Source: an uncultured Clostridia bacterium (lineage in GTDB: Bacteria; Bacillota; Clostridia; UBA1381). Taken from it: a stretch of 37,682 bases of DNA. Within the stretch, counting starts at the first letter, position 1, and each line of letters begins with the position of its first letter. The notes under the pieces are model-generated. The model was not told the DNA's origin. It saw only the letters and a program-made list of their open reading frames with translations, and made no database searches. This document shows, piece after piece, positions 17,193 to 25,541 of the stretch. The stretch lies in NCBI GenBank assembly GCA_944390955.1, contig CALXRY010000163.1, positions 1 to 37,682 on the forward strand, given 5' to 3'. The position numbers and the translations under genes were made by a program.

Positions 17193-18922
17193 TCCCATGA
17201 GATCGCAAATTCCTGCCTATCACTGTATATCGGCACGTCAAATGAGACCGTGCCGCCTGACGCTTCGACAAGACTCTTTATCGTCCTTGCCTGTTTTACC
17301 GCCCATGCCACGTCCGTAGCGTATTGATGAGTCGCCGGATTTTCCGGATTCCATTTCATCTCATACAGTGTATTCTGACCGTTATTTATATAATTGCTGC
17401 TTATCCACTCGGCTCCGCCGTTTATGGCGGCGTCGACGCTTGTCCAGCCCTGCTCGTATGCGTACTGTGCTCCGCCGTTTATCGGGTCCTCGTCATACGC
17501 ACCTATACCGAACAGATTGTATACCGTCGTTCCGTTGTATTCAACTCCCGACGCAAGCTGCGAGCTTCCGTTTCCACTCTCAAGCACCGAGTGCACCGCA
17601 AGATATATCTCGCTTATACCGTTTGCCCTTGCGGCGTCGATAAACGTCTCGCCCTTGCCCTCAAGGACTCCCTTGCCTTTCAGGTAATTGTTAAGTGAAG
17701 CAGCGCTTATCCCGTTTGAAACTGACAAGTCAAGGAACTGGTACTTTGCATAGCCAGTCGAGAAATTAGACGGCTCAAGATACCTTTCAACATCGCTTCT
17801 TGAGGCTGCCGATGCGTTTGTTGTAAATACGGTCGGAGACGCTCCCATCTGCGCATTGAGCGCTGAGCTGAAGCTTGTATTGTAGTGCGTATACGTCACT
17901 GGCATCGACAGCTCCGCGATCCTCTCTTCGACAGACTTTGATATATACTTATACTCAAACGGCGTTCCGTCGTCAGGCACGCACGAGATCGTAAACGTAT
18001 CCTCCACTCCATTCGACGCCCGCAGCGTTATTACCGACATTCCCTCGCTAACGGCATGAAGATTTCCGTTTGCGTCAACCGTCACAACCTCCGGATTGCT
18101 CGAATACCACGCCACTGTCTTATCACGTGCATTCTGAGGATATATATATGATGTAAGCGCATAGTCGCTGTTTATACGCATCGCCTCGATGGCATTCGTT
18201 ATGAATGCGCCGCGTACGGGGATATTATATATCTGGACGTAAACTATACATTTGGCAGTAAAGCCGCCGTCCTCGGTCGTCGCAACTATATTAGTCGTTC
18301 CTGTGCCTATTGGTGTGACGATTCCGTTTTCATCGACCGCCGCAACCGCCGTATTTTCGGAGCTCCAGGTCACGTTCTTGTTCGTTGCATCAGCCGGATA
18401 TACAGACGCAGTGAGCTGCGCCGTTATAGGCTGATCTATGTAAAACAGCATATCCGAGCGCGAAAGAGAAACACCCTCGGCTCCGCGTATCACGCTTATG
18501 GCAATATCCTCGGAAGCATCGCCGCATGTTACAGTGACAACGGCATCGCCCGGGATCCCGACGGGAGTTACGACTCCGTCCTGACTGACGGTTATGATCG
18601 AAGTATTGGACGATGAAAACTTAAGCTCCTTTTCCGTCGTATTTACCGGCATCGGCTTTACGTCAAGCTCAAGCCCGGTGCCGTCACCGAGATGTATCGA
18701 AAGGCTTTCATTATAGACATTTATGCCTGTACATTCTACCGGCTCAAAAAACATAGGCGAATGCGCCAGATACTCAACCGGCCCCGTCTCCTCCTGCTCC
18801 GCCTGTGCCTCCCTTTCCTGCCCGAGCATGGCCTCTATCTCATCATAAATATCGGCGCTCGCCAGACCGCCGAGCGGTATAAGCGCAAGCACAAGCGTCA
18901 GCATGACCAAAATTCTTTTCAT
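17189..18922 (-). CDS. Secreted Ig-like (BIG_2) / glucosaminidase cell-wall hydrolase
   Basis: A 577-residue exported protein. It has a signal peptide (1-23, KRILVMLTLVLALIPLGGLA), an acidic linker, three bacterial Ig-like domains (about 55-146, 147-231 and 235-315; each has the TWSS/SSN...V.DxNG pattern), and a C-terminal glucosaminidase domain (about 395-555) related to GH73 and LytB-like enzymes that cleave the peptidoglycan glycan strand. HSVLESGNGSS places the catalytic Glu at about residue 448. The start at 18922 is chosen because GGAG lies 6 nt upstream and the signal peptide begins there; an upstream in-frame GTG adds ten non-signal residues. The stop codon lies inside the terminal repeat of element A. 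Confidence 0.88.
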   Translation of the reverse strand: MKRILVMLTLVLALIPLGGLASADIYDEIEAMLGQEREAQAEQEETGPVEYLAHSPMFFEPVECTGINVYNESLSIHLGDGTGLELDVKPMPVNTTEKELKFSSSNTSIITVSQDGVVTPVGIPGDAVVTVTCGDASEDIAISVIRGAEGVSLSRSDMLFYIDQPITAQLTASVYPADATNKNVTWSSENTAVAAVDENGIVTPIGTGTTNIVATTEDGGFTAKCIVYVQIYNIPVRGAFITNAIEAMRINSDYALTSYIYPQNARDKTVAWYSSNPEVVTVDANGNLHAVSEGMSVITLRASNGVEDTFTISCVPDDGTPFEYKYISKSVEERIAELSMPVTYTHYNTSFSSALNAQMGASPTVFTTNASAASRSDVERYLEPSNFSTGYAKYQFLDLSVSNGISAASLNNYLKGKGVLEGKGETFIDAARANGISEIYLAVHSVLESGNGSSQLASGVEYNGTTVYNLFGIGAYDEDPINGGAQYAYEQGWTSVDAAINGGAEWISSNYINNGQNTLYEMKWNPENPATHQYATDVAWAVKQARTIKSLVEASGGTVSFDVPIYSDRQEFAISWD

Positions 18923-18990
18923 CTTAATCTCCATTCTGCCGTCCTGCGGCACCTGATCATCCTTGTTGTCGCATATTATTTGCCGGGCTT

Positions 18991-19020
18991 ATTATAGCAT
19001 ATGGTAGGTTATTCTGTCAA
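18991..19020 (-). promoter_or_regulatory. SigA-type promoter of the glucosaminidase gene
   Basis: TTGACA (19015-19020) and a perfect TATAAT (18991-18996) separated by 18 nt on the minus strand, about 69 nt upstream of the start codon. Confidence 0.75.
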
Positions 19021-19054
19021 TTCTTTTTACATGAACTGTTTGTTAAGAAAAATA

Positions 19055-19095
19055 CAAAGCAGTACCGGGGCTTAACCGTCCCTGATACTGCTTTG
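19055..19095 (-). terminator. Rho-independent terminator of adhE
   Basis: A 10-bp perfect outer stem (CAAAGCAGTA / TACTGCTTTG) plus an inner GGG/CCC pair, followed on the minus strand by TATTTTTCTT. It lies about 30 nt after the adhE stop. Confidence 0.8.
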
Positions 19096-19124
19096 TGCTG
19101 TAATCTATTGTGCCCGTGAACGGA

Positions 19125-21707
19125 TTATTCCTCTCCGTAGTAGGCCTTCTTCATGATTTCCTCAATTTCCTTAACAAGCGGCAGCTTGGGATTTGCAGTC
19201 GTACACTGATCCTCAAAAGCCTTGTTTGCTATATCCGCAAGCTTGCTCATATACTCAGTTTCGTCTATTCCGCATTCTGCAAAGCTCTTCGGCTCATTTA
19301 CTTCCTCCATAAGCTCCTTAACGGCCTTTACAAGGCTTTCAACGCCTTCTTTTGTGTTCTTGGCGGGAAGTCCGAGAGCCTGTGCGATCTCAGCATACTT
19401 CTCGTCAGCTACGAACTTCTTATATTTCGGGAACGAAACAAACTTTGACGGGATAGCTGCGTTGTACTCTATCACATGCGGCAGGAGCACTGCATTTGCG
19501 CGTCCGTGAGGAACGTGATATTCTCCTCCGATTTTATGCGCTATCGAGTGGTTGAGTCCGAGGAACGCATTTGTAAACGCCATACCTGCAATACAGCTTG
19601 CGTTATGCATCTTTTCTCTTGCCTCCGCATCGTCCGCACCATTCTTATATGCTCTCGGCAGATACTTGAATACAAGCTGTATAGCCTTTATCGCCAGACC
19701 GTCCGTATAATCCGAAGCCATTACAGAAACATATGCCTCTATGGCGTGAGTCAAAACGTCAAGACCTGTGTCTGCAGTAGCGGATTTGGGCAGGCTCATT
19801 ACGAACTGCGGATCGATTATCGCAACGTTCGGCGTCAGCTCATAGTCTGCCAGAGGATACTTCATGTTGTTCTTCTTATCCGATATAACTGCGAAGCTCG
19901 TTACCTCTGAACCTGTACCCGACGTTGTCGGTATAGCCACAAGCTTTGTCTTGTTCATCTTCGGGAACTTAAACGCACGCTTTCTTATATCGAGGAAGCG
20001 CAGTCTCAATGCGTTAAAGTCTACATCCGGATGCTCATAGAACAGCCACATTCCCTTTGCGGCATCCATCGCGCTTCCGCCACCGAGAGCGATTATAACG
20101 TCAGGCTGGAATTCATCCATCATCTTTGCGCCTTCCATTACTGTCTCTATAGACGGGTCAGGCTCAACCTCAGAGTATATGCGGCAGTGTACCGGCTCCT
20201 CTCTCTTTCTGAGGTAATAAAGGATCTTGTCAACATATCCGAGAGATACCATGCCCGGGTCGGTCACGATGAATGCCTTTGAGATATCGGGCATTTTCTC
20301 AAGATACTGGATCGAATCCTTCTCAAAATAAATCCTGTCTGGGACCTTAAACCACTGCATATTTACCCTCCTCTTTGCCACACGCTTCTGATTTATCAGA
20401 TTTATCGATGTTACGTTTCCGCTGACGCTGTTTCCGCCGTAGCTTCCGCAGCCGAGTGTCAGTGACGGCATATTCGTATTATATATATCTCCGATAGCGC
20501 CGTGCGATGAAGGTGAGTTTACGATAAGGCGGCTTGCCTTCATTATATCAGCAAACTTATCTATAACGCTCTGATCCTTTGCATGGATGACTGCGCTGTG
20601 TCCCATTCCATTGAACATTACCATCTGCTCAGCTATATCGATACCCTCGTCGGCATCCTCAACTACCATATACGCAAGCACAGGACTGAGCTTCTCACGT
20701 GAAAGCGGGTACTCGGGACCTACGCCGTCGATCTTGCCAAGAAGTATCTTTGTGCTTTCAGGGACCTTTACTCCCGCCTGCTCGGCTATCCAGTATGCGC
20801 TCTTTCCGACAACTGCAGGATTCACCGCGCCTTTTTCGCTGTTTATAACGTAGTCGCTTACCTTCTTTATCTCGTCATCCTTAAGGAAATAGCAGCCGAA
20901 ATGCTTCATCAGCTTCTCAAACTTCGGAGCTATCTTTTTATCTACTATCGCAGCCTGTTCGGATGCGCATATCATACCGTTGTCAAATGTCTTTGAAAGT
21001 ATCAGGTCGTTTACCGCCTGCTCAAGGTCCGCGCTTGAGTGGATATAGCAGGGCACGTTACCGGGTCCCACGCCGAGCGCCGGCTTACCTGTAGAGTACG
21101 CAGCCTTTACCATTCCCGAGCCGCCCGTTGCGAGCACTGTGGCAACTCCCGGGTGATTCATAAGAGCGTTCGTTGCATCTATCGACGGATACTCTATCCA
21201 CTGTATGCAGTGCTCGGGAGCTCCTGCGGCAACGGCAGCTTCATATACGATCTTTGCGGCCTCAACAGAGCACTGCTGTGCTGAAGGATGGAAGCCGAAA
21301 ATGATTGGGTTCCTTGTCTTCATACAGATTATCGACTTAAAGAGCGTTGTCGACGTTGGGTTCGTTACAGGCGTAACTCCGCATACAACGCCTATAGGCT
21401 CGGCGATTATCTCATAATCCTCAAGATCGTTTTCCTCAATAACGCCTACCGTCTTTTCTCTTTTTATGGAGTGATAAATATATTCCGTAGCGAACATATT
21501 CTTTGTTATCTTATCCTCATAAACTCCCCTGCCCGTTTCCTCAACGGCCATCTTTGCAAGCTCCATGTGCTTGTCAAGTCCTGCCAGAGTCATCGCCTTT
21601 ACGATCTTATCGACCTTCTCCTGGTCAAAGCTCATAAATTCGTGAAGTGCCTTCTGAGCATTCTCCACAAGGGTGTTTATCATTTCATTTACATTAACCT
21701 CAGCCAT
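19125..21707 (-). CDS. adhE: Bifunctional acetaldehyde-CoA/alcohol dehydrogenase AdhE
   Basis: An 860-residue fermentation enzyme that converts acetyl-CoA to acetaldehyde and then ethanol, re-oxidising two NADH. The N-terminal aldehyde dehydrogenase domain (about 1-440) has [12 protein letters not shown], the Gly-rich [12 protein letters not shown] and the catalytic Cys247 in [10 protein letters not shown]. The C-terminal iron-dependent alcohol dehydrogenase (about 455-855) has [15 protein letters not shown] (NAD binding) and iron ligands in [15 protein letters not shown] and [21 protein letters not shown]. Length and order match full-length AdhE, which forms spirosomes in other bacteria. AAGGAGG lies 8 nt before the ATG. 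It is a single-gene unit with its own promoter and terminator; the promoter region has Rex-like operators, fitting NADH-responsive control. Confidence 0.97.
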   Translation of the reverse strand: MAEVNVNEMINTLVENAQKALHEFMSFDQEKVDKIVKAMTLAGLDKHMELAKMAVEETGRGVYEDKITKNMFATEYIYHSIKREKTVGVIEENDLEDYEIIAEPIGVVCGVTPVTNPTSTTLFKSIICMKTRNPIIFGFHPSAQQCSVEAAKIVYEAAVAAGAPEHCIQWIEYPSIDATNALMNHPGVATVLATGGSGMVKAAYSTGKPALGVGPGNVPCYIHSSADLEQAVNDLILSKTFDNGMICASEQAAIVDKKIAPKFEKLMKHFGCYFLKDDEIKKVSDYVINSEKGAVNPAVVGKSAYWIAEQAGVKVPESTKILLGKIDGVGPEYPLSREKLSPVLAYMVVEDADEGIDIAEQMVMFNGMGHSAVIHAKDQSVIDKFADIMKASRLIVNSPSSHGAIGDIYNTNMPSLTLGCGSYGGNSVSGNVTSINLINQKRVAKRRVNMQWFKVPDRIYFEKDSIQYLEKMPDISKAFIVTDPGMVSLGYVDKILYYLRKREEPVHCRIYSEVEPDPSIETVMEGAKMMDEFQPDVIIALGGGSAMDAAKGMWLFYEHPDVDFNALRLRFLDIRKRAFKFPKMNKTKLVAIPTTSGTGSEVTSFAVISDKKNNMKYPLADYELTPNVAIIDPQFVMSLPKSATADTGLDVLTHAIEAYVSVMASDYTDGLAIKAIQLVFKYLPRAYKNGADDAEAREKMHNASCIAGMAFTNAFLGLNHSIAHKIGGEYHVPHGRANAVLLPHVIEYNAAIPSKFVSFPKYKKFVADEKYAEIAQALGLPAKNTKEGVESLVKAVKELMEEVNEPKSFAECGIDETEYMSKLADIANKAFEDQCTTANPKLPLVKEIEEIMKKAYYGEE

Positions 21708-21732
21708 GATAATATCCTCCTTAAAATCTCGA

Positions 21733-21802
21733 TTGTTAATAATTTATCGTTAATTATTTATCAATCTATTGCTATTATACTCTATCGTTAAAAATTTGTC
21801 AA
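21733..21802 (-). promoter_or_regulatory. adhE promoter with three Rex-like operator boxes
   Basis: On the minus strand TTGACA (21797-21802), a 17-nt spacer and TATAAT (21774-21779) form a perfect consensus promoter. Three 7+4+7 boxes resembling the Rex site TTGTTAA-N4-TTAACAA are seen: TTGACAA-ATTT-TTAACGA (21785-21802) covering the -35, TTGATAA-ATAA-TTAACGA (21747-21764) just downstream of the -10, and a half-perfect box at 21733-21750 (TTGTTAA on the plus strand). Rex represses adhE in many Clostridia and Bacilli at low NADH/NAD ratio. Regulation here is inferred from the pattern; no rex gene is in the window. Confidence 0.6.
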
Positions 21803-22167
21803 TAGTAAATTAGTCCATAAAATCAACTTTGTAAACATTATATAATTATATTTTGCCCGCAAGTTTTGTTTATATGAGGTATTTACAATAAAAACATACC
21901 GAGACTTTTTTAATTCTGAGACTTTACTCAGGCGCACCGCAAATCATCAGCCGTATTATACAAAAGAAAGGACCTGTCGAATTAAGAATCGCATAGGGCT
22001 GCTCGATTTTAGATGCAGAACGGACGAAACGCACCCGACGGCGTACTTTGTGTACTCCGAGTGGTGCGTTTCGTTCGTAGCCAGGGGCTAAAAGCCCCTG
22101 TGGAGAACTTACACTGCGTGTAAGTCGCTGCGGTCTGCGCTAAAAGCGACAGCCCCTTCTTGATCTG
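21803..22167. other. Intergenic region between adhE and the feo operon
   Basis: 365 nt without a gene. The first 150 nt are AT-rich leader upstream of the adhE -35. The remainder is dominated by the hairpin-rich element B. On the minus strand this lies just after the last feo gene, so the hairpins could be at the 3' end of that transcript. Confidence 0.6.
21955..22150. repeat. Hairpin-rich palindromic element B (related to element A)
   Basis: A chain of near-perfect palindromes: ACGAAACGCACC (22024-22035) pairs with GGTGCGTTTCGT (22063-22074) around GTAC-N5-GTAC (22043-22055); CAGGGGCTAAAAGCCCCTG (22082-22100, 8-bp stem, 3-nt loop); ACTTACACTGCGTGTAAGT (22107-22125, 8-bp stem, 3-nt loop); and GTCGCT/AGCGAC (22124-22129 and 22145-22150). 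The left end, ATACAAAAGAAAGG..CCTGTC, matches the left end of element A, and the 18 nt beginning GTACTTTGTGTACT differ by one base between the two. No ORF is carried. Confidence 0.55.
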
Positions 22168-22344
22168 TTATTTTTTATGACTATGGCACACTCCCGACAT
22201 GGAGCAGCCGCTGCAGCCGCAGCCGCATGAGGATCCGCCCTTCTTTTTGCTTTTTATCATGCGAATGATTATTCCCGCCACAGCAACGGCAAGGACCAAT
22301 GCAATGATTATGGTAGATATATTTTCAGAAAGCCATGCGATCAT
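22168..22344 (-). CDS. FeoB-associated Cys-rich membrane protein
   Basis: A 58-residue peptide with one N-terminal membrane helix (about 8-28, ISTIIIALVLAVAVAGIII), a basic stretch (KSKKKGG) and a Cys-rich tail (SCGCGCSGCSM, then CHSHKK) with potential metal ligands. This layout is that of the small proteins encoded next to feoB in Clostridia; they are thought to assist or regulate Fe(II) transport by FeoB, although the mechanism is unproven. The ATG at 22344 is chosen, because AAGGAG lies 8 nt before it; an upstream GTG would overlap the Shine-Dalgarno. It lies 38 nt after feoB and is the last gene of the feo operon. Confidence 0.85.
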   Translation of the reverse strand: MIAWLSENISTIIIALVLAVAVAGIIIRMIKSKKKGGSSCGCGCSGCSMSGVCHSHKK

Positions 22345-22382
22345 CAAATCCACTCCTTCCCGTCAGAATAAATACTTTAAGT

Positions 22383-24785
22383 TTATGCCTTTACTTTTAC
22401 ATTTGCGGTAAACCTGCTCGACTCCTTATACGGCTTGAACAGCATATAAAGGATAAATGCAACTATTGCAGCAGCAAATATTACACCTATCACGTTTCCG
22501 TTTCCGGTAAACAGCATACCGAACTGATATACAACAAGCGACATTGCATAGGCAAATATGCATTGATAGCCTATTGCAAACCACGTCCATTTTGCGTTAT
22601 TCATCTCACGCTTGATAGCGCCGATAGCGGCAAAGCACGGAGCGCAGAGTAGATTGAATATCATGAACGAATATGCCGAAAGGCGCGTCATACCCTCGAA
22701 ATCGAGTACGCCGAACACTGCAACGACCTCTTCCTTTGCAACAAGCCCCATGATCGTAGCGATAGTTGCCCTGATATTATCGAAGCCGAGCGGTGCAAAT
22801 ATCCAGCTTATCGCGCCGCCTATCATACCGAGCACGCTGTTCTCAAGATCGACATCCGGGTTGAATCCGAACGAGCCGTCCGTCATGCCGAAGCTCGAGC
22901 CTGCCCATATTATGATAGATGACAGAAGGATGACCGTACCGGCTCTCTTTATAAACGAGCTTCCTCTCTCCCACATGCTGCGCAGAACATTGCCGACCGT
23001 CGGCAGATGGTATGCCGGCAGCTCCATAACGAACGGAGCGGGATCGCCCGCGAACATTTTTGTTTTCTTGAGCATGATACCTGAAATTATTATAGCCGCA
23101 ACTCCGATAAAATAAGCGCTCGGAGCGACCCACCATGCGCCGCCGAACAGCGCCGATGCGATAAGAGCAATGATCGGGATCTTTGCTCCGCACGGGATAA
23201 AGGTGGTAGTCATAATAGTCATTTTTCTGTCGCGGTCATTTTCTATCGTTCTTGAGGCCATAACGCCCGGAACTCCGCAGCCTGTACCTATGAGCATAGG
23301 TATGAACGACTTTCCGGAAAGTCCAAACTTGCGGAAAATCCTGTCCATAACGAACGCTATACGCGCCATATATCCGCACGCCTCAAGGAATGCGAGGAAT
23401 ATGAACAGCACGAGCATCTGTGGAACGAAGCCGAGAACTGCGCCTACACCGCCTACGATACCGTCAAGGATAAGACCCTTGAGCCAGTCGGCGCAGTTTA
23501 TTGCGTCAAGTCCGCTTTCAACGATCACAGGGATACCGGGGACCCACACTCCGAATTCTGACGTGTCCGGAGCTTCCTCCATCGCTGGATCAATGATACC
23601 CGAAAGATCAAAGCCGGCCTCGGCAAGCGCATCACCATATGTACCTACAGCCTCGTCAAAGCCGCCGAAGTCTTCCTCCTCTATGGCTCCGAGAATATCC
23701 TCCGCGCCTACTACATCAGCCGTTGCGGCACCCTCAACGATACCCGTAAGCTCGTCTGTCCAGATGTTCTCCGAAGCATATTCCGTTATTGCTTCTTCAT
23801 ACTGGCTGCCGCCTATACCGAATAAATGCCAGCCGTCTCCGAAAAGTCCGTCGTTTGTCCAGTCGGTCACCCATGTACCTACGGTCGTTACCGACACATA
23901 ATAAACGAGGAACATAACGACAGCAAAAATCGGGAGCGCAAGGAAACGGTTCGTAACGATCCTGTCTATCTTATCCGACGTCGTGAGCTTTCCGGCGCTC
24001 TTCTTTTTGCAGCAGACCTTCATGAGCTCTGCTATGTAAACGTATCTGTCATTTGTTATGATGCTCTCTGCATCGTCGTCAAGCTCCTTCTCGGCAGCAA
24101 GGATATCCTTCTCGATATGGTCAAGCGTGCTCTTTGGTATATTCAGCTGCTCTATCACCTTTTCGTCACGCTCAAAGATCTTTATCGCATACCAGCGCTG
24201 CTGTTCCTCGGGCATGTTATGGAGCACGGCTTCTTCAATGTGCGCTATTGCATGCTCAACGGCGCCGGTAAAGGTATGCATCGGGATAGTCTTCGTTCCC
24301 TGCGCAGCCTTTATCGCGGACTCTGCAGCCTCCATGATCCCCGTGCCCTTAAGAGCGGATATCTCCACTACCTTGCAGCCAAGCCTCTTTGACAGCTCAT
24401 TGATATTTATCCTGTCGCCGTTCTTTCTTACTATATCCATCATGTTTACGGCAATTACTACAGGTATTCCGAGCTCAGTAAGCTGTGTTGTTAGATATAG
24501 GTTCCTTTCAAGATTCGTACCGTCGACAATATTCAAAATAGCATCGGGGCGCTCGCTTATAAGATAATTTCTCGCAACTACCTCCTCAAGCGTATACGGA
24601 GAAAGTGAGTATATACCAGGAAGGTCGGTTATCGTAACGCCCTCATGTTTCTTTAGCCTACCCTCTTTTTTCTCGACCGTAACGCCCGGCCAGTTTCCCA
24701 CAAATTGATTTGACCCGGTGAGCGCGTTAAATAAAGTAGTCTTACCGCTGTTCGGATTACCCGCAAGGGCAATTCTTATATTCAT
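22383..24785 (-). CDS. feoB: Ferrous iron transporter FeoB (with acidic external insertion)
   Basis: An 800-residue Fe(II) transporter. The N-terminal G domain (1-165) has G1 GNPNSGKTT (9-17), G2 around NWPGVTVEKKEG, G3 DLPG (54-57) and G4 NMMD (114-117). A helical linker domain (about 170-270) leads to the membrane domain with Gate motifs: LEACGYMARIAFVMDR (468-482), TGCGVPGVMASRT (501-513), and the second gate after PCGAKIPI (531-538) and later LCAPCFAAIGAIKRE. Between the first membrane helix (about 281-300) and GGVGAVLGFVPQ (445-456) there is a loop about 80 residues longer than usual, with residues 327-412 holding 24 Asp/Glu and no Lys or Arg. The gene is 43 nt after feoA. Confidence 0.96.
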   Translation of the reverse strand: MNIRIALAGNPNSGKTTLFNALTGSNQFVGNWPGVTVEKKEGRLKKHEGVTITDLPGIYSLSPYTLEEVVARNYLISERPDAILNIVDGTNLERNLYLTTQLTELGIPVVIAVNMMDIVRKNGDRININELSKRLGCKVVEISALKGTGIMEAAESAIKAAQGTKTIPMHTFTGAVEHAIAHIEEAVLHNMPEEQQRWYAIKIFERDEKVIEQLNIPKSTLDHIEKDILAAEKELDDDAESIITNDRYVYIAELMKVCCKKKSAGKLTTSDKIDRIVTNRFLALPIFAVVMFLVYYVSVTTVGTWVTDWTNDGLFGDGWHLFGIGGSQYEEAITEYASENIWTDELTGIVEGAATADVVGAEDILGAIEEEDFGGFDEAVGTYGDALAEAGFDLSGIIDPAMEEAPDTSEFGVWVPGIPVIVESGLDAINCADWLKGLILDGIVGGVGAVLGFVPQMLVLFIFLAFLEACGYMARIAFVMDRIFRKFGLSGKSFIPMLIGTGCGVPGVMASRTIENDRDRKMTIMTTTFIPCGAKIPIIALIASALFGGAWWVAPSAYFIGVAAIIISGIMLKKTKMFAGDPAPFVMELPAYHLPTVGNVLRSMWERGSSFIKRAGTVILLSSIIIWAGSSFGMTDGSFGFNPDVDLENSVLGMIGGAISWIFAPLGFDNIRATIATIMGLVAKEEVVAVFGVLDFEGMTRLSAYSFMIFNLLCAPCFAAIGAIKREMNNAKWTWFAIGYQCIFAYAMSLVVYQFGMLFTGNGNVIGVIFAAAIVAFILYMLFKPYKESSRFTANVKVKA

Positions 24786-24828
24786 AATTACTGATCCTCT
24801 CTTTCTGTATAAGCATTTTATGCCAAAT

Positions 24829-25050
24829 TTATTCCACTTCGATCATATCCGCATCGGCCTTTCGCAGCGAAAGCTCGTAGCCTCTTACGGTTACCTCGAC
24901 CGGATCGCCGAGCGGCGCAACCTTGCGGACATATACGCTGACCCCCTTGGTTATCCCCATGTCCATGATCCTGCGCTTCACAGCACCCTCTCCGTGAAGT
25001 TTGACCACTTTGACCGTGTCACCTATCTTCACCTGTCTTAGTGTTTTCAT
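24829..25050 (-). CDS. feoA: FeoA protein (second copy)
   Basis: A 73-residue SH3-like beta-barrel protein of the FeoA family, recognised by LRQVKIGDTVKVVKLHGEG, RRIMDMGITKGVSV and VTVRGYELSLRKADADMIEV. FeoA is a cytoplasmic partner needed for full FeoB activity. AAGGAGG lies 7 nt before the ATG. It is the second of two adjacent feoA genes and is less divergent from the typical FeoA than the first. Confidence 0.93.
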   Translation of the reverse strand: MKTLRQVKIGDTVKVVKLHGEGAVKRRIMDMGITKGVSVYVRKVAPLGDPVEVTVRGYELSLRKADADMIEVE

Positions 25051-25074
25051 TATATATCCTCCTTAAAATAAATC

Positions 25075-25287
25075 TCAAACCATGATCTTCTGGGCCATTT
25101 CCCGGCTTATCGCCACTCTGGCATCTTTAACGTTTACAATAACGTTCCCGCCGATCATGCTCACTATGGTGACGTTCCCTCCGACCACAAAGCCCATATC
25201 CTCAAGATGCTTTTTCACGTCCGGATTTCCGCCTACCCTCTTTATTATATTGTCACTTCCGACATCTGCAAGCGTCAACGGCATCAT
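25075..25287 (-). CDS. feoA: FeoA protein (first copy)
   Basis: A 70-residue FeoA family protein: PLTLADVGSDNIIKRVGG, KKHLEDMGFVVGGNVTIVS and VIVNVKDARVAISREMAQKI are the typical blocks. It heads the feoA-feoA-feoB operon, 24 nt upstream of the second copy. GGAGG lies 6 nt before the ATG; an ATG directly after it is also possible. Tandem, dissimilar FeoA proteins are common in Clostridia and may form a hetero-oligomer with FeoB; that is an inference here. Its promoter carries the GGTTAG operator array. Confidence 0.92.
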   Translation of the reverse strand: MMPLTLADVGSDNIIKRVGGNPDVKKHLEDMGFVVGGNVTIVSMIGGNVIVNVKDARVAISREMAQKIMV

Positions 25288-25316
25288 GCTTTACCTCCAT
25301 TCTTTTTTAACAGTAT

Positions 25317-25373
25317 CTAACCGTATATTATGGTTAGTATTTTCTAACCTCTGCAGGTTAGTTTATCATAACC
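25317..25373 (-). promoter_or_regulatory. Operator array at the feoA promoter (GGTTAG/CTAACC half-sites)
   Basis: Five 6-nt half-sites alternate in orientation: 25317-25322, 25332-25337, 25344-25349, 25356-25361 and 25368-25373 (the last is ATAACC on the plus strand, one mismatch). The rightmost four are each separated by exactly 6 nt, so their period is 12 nt and every neighbouring pair is a palindrome GGTTAG-N6-CTAACC or its inverse; the leftmost is 9 nt away. The array covers the -10 and the transcription start region. The same palindrome is found upstream of the HMA gene (29254-29269). The half-site resembles the TTAGGTTAG half of DtxR/IdeR boxes, but the spacing differs, so the regulator is unidentified. 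Confidence 0.75.
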
Positions 25374-25388
25374 AAAACATTTTGTCAA
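25360..25388 (-). promoter_or_regulatory. SigA-type promoter of the feoA-feoA-feoB operon
   Basis: TTGACA (25383-25388), a 17-nt spacer and TAAACT (25360-25365). The -10 lies within the operator array, so a bound regulator would block RNA polymerase. Confidence 0.75.
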
Positions 25389-25505
25389 TGCTTTTGCCAA
25401 AAAAAATATATATTTCATGATTTTATTTTTTACTTTGCTCAATGTTTTGTATAGTTTTGCCTTTTCTACCCTTAAAACGAGCCGATAAAACCAGATATGA
25501 TATAA

Positions 25506-25531
25506 AAAATGCGCCGAGTCCGGCGCATTTT
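25506..25531. terminator. Bidirectional-looking terminator after the P-type ATPase gene
   Basis: A perfect 10-bp stem (AAAATGCGCC / GGCGCATTTT) around a 6-nt loop, 11 nt after the ATPase stop. It separates the ATPase unit from the feo promoter. Confidence 0.8.
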
Positions 25532-25541
25532 CCCAATAATT

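Noticed and set aside
23170-23901. Plus-strand 243-codon open frame opposite feoB
   Set aside because: Pro/Ser/Ile-rich shadow of the FeoB membrane domain, with no Shine-Dalgarno.
25317-25373. A Fur box at the feoA promoter
   Set aside because: The sequence does not match GATAATGATAATCATTATC; the half-site GGTTAG and its 6-nt spacing are different.
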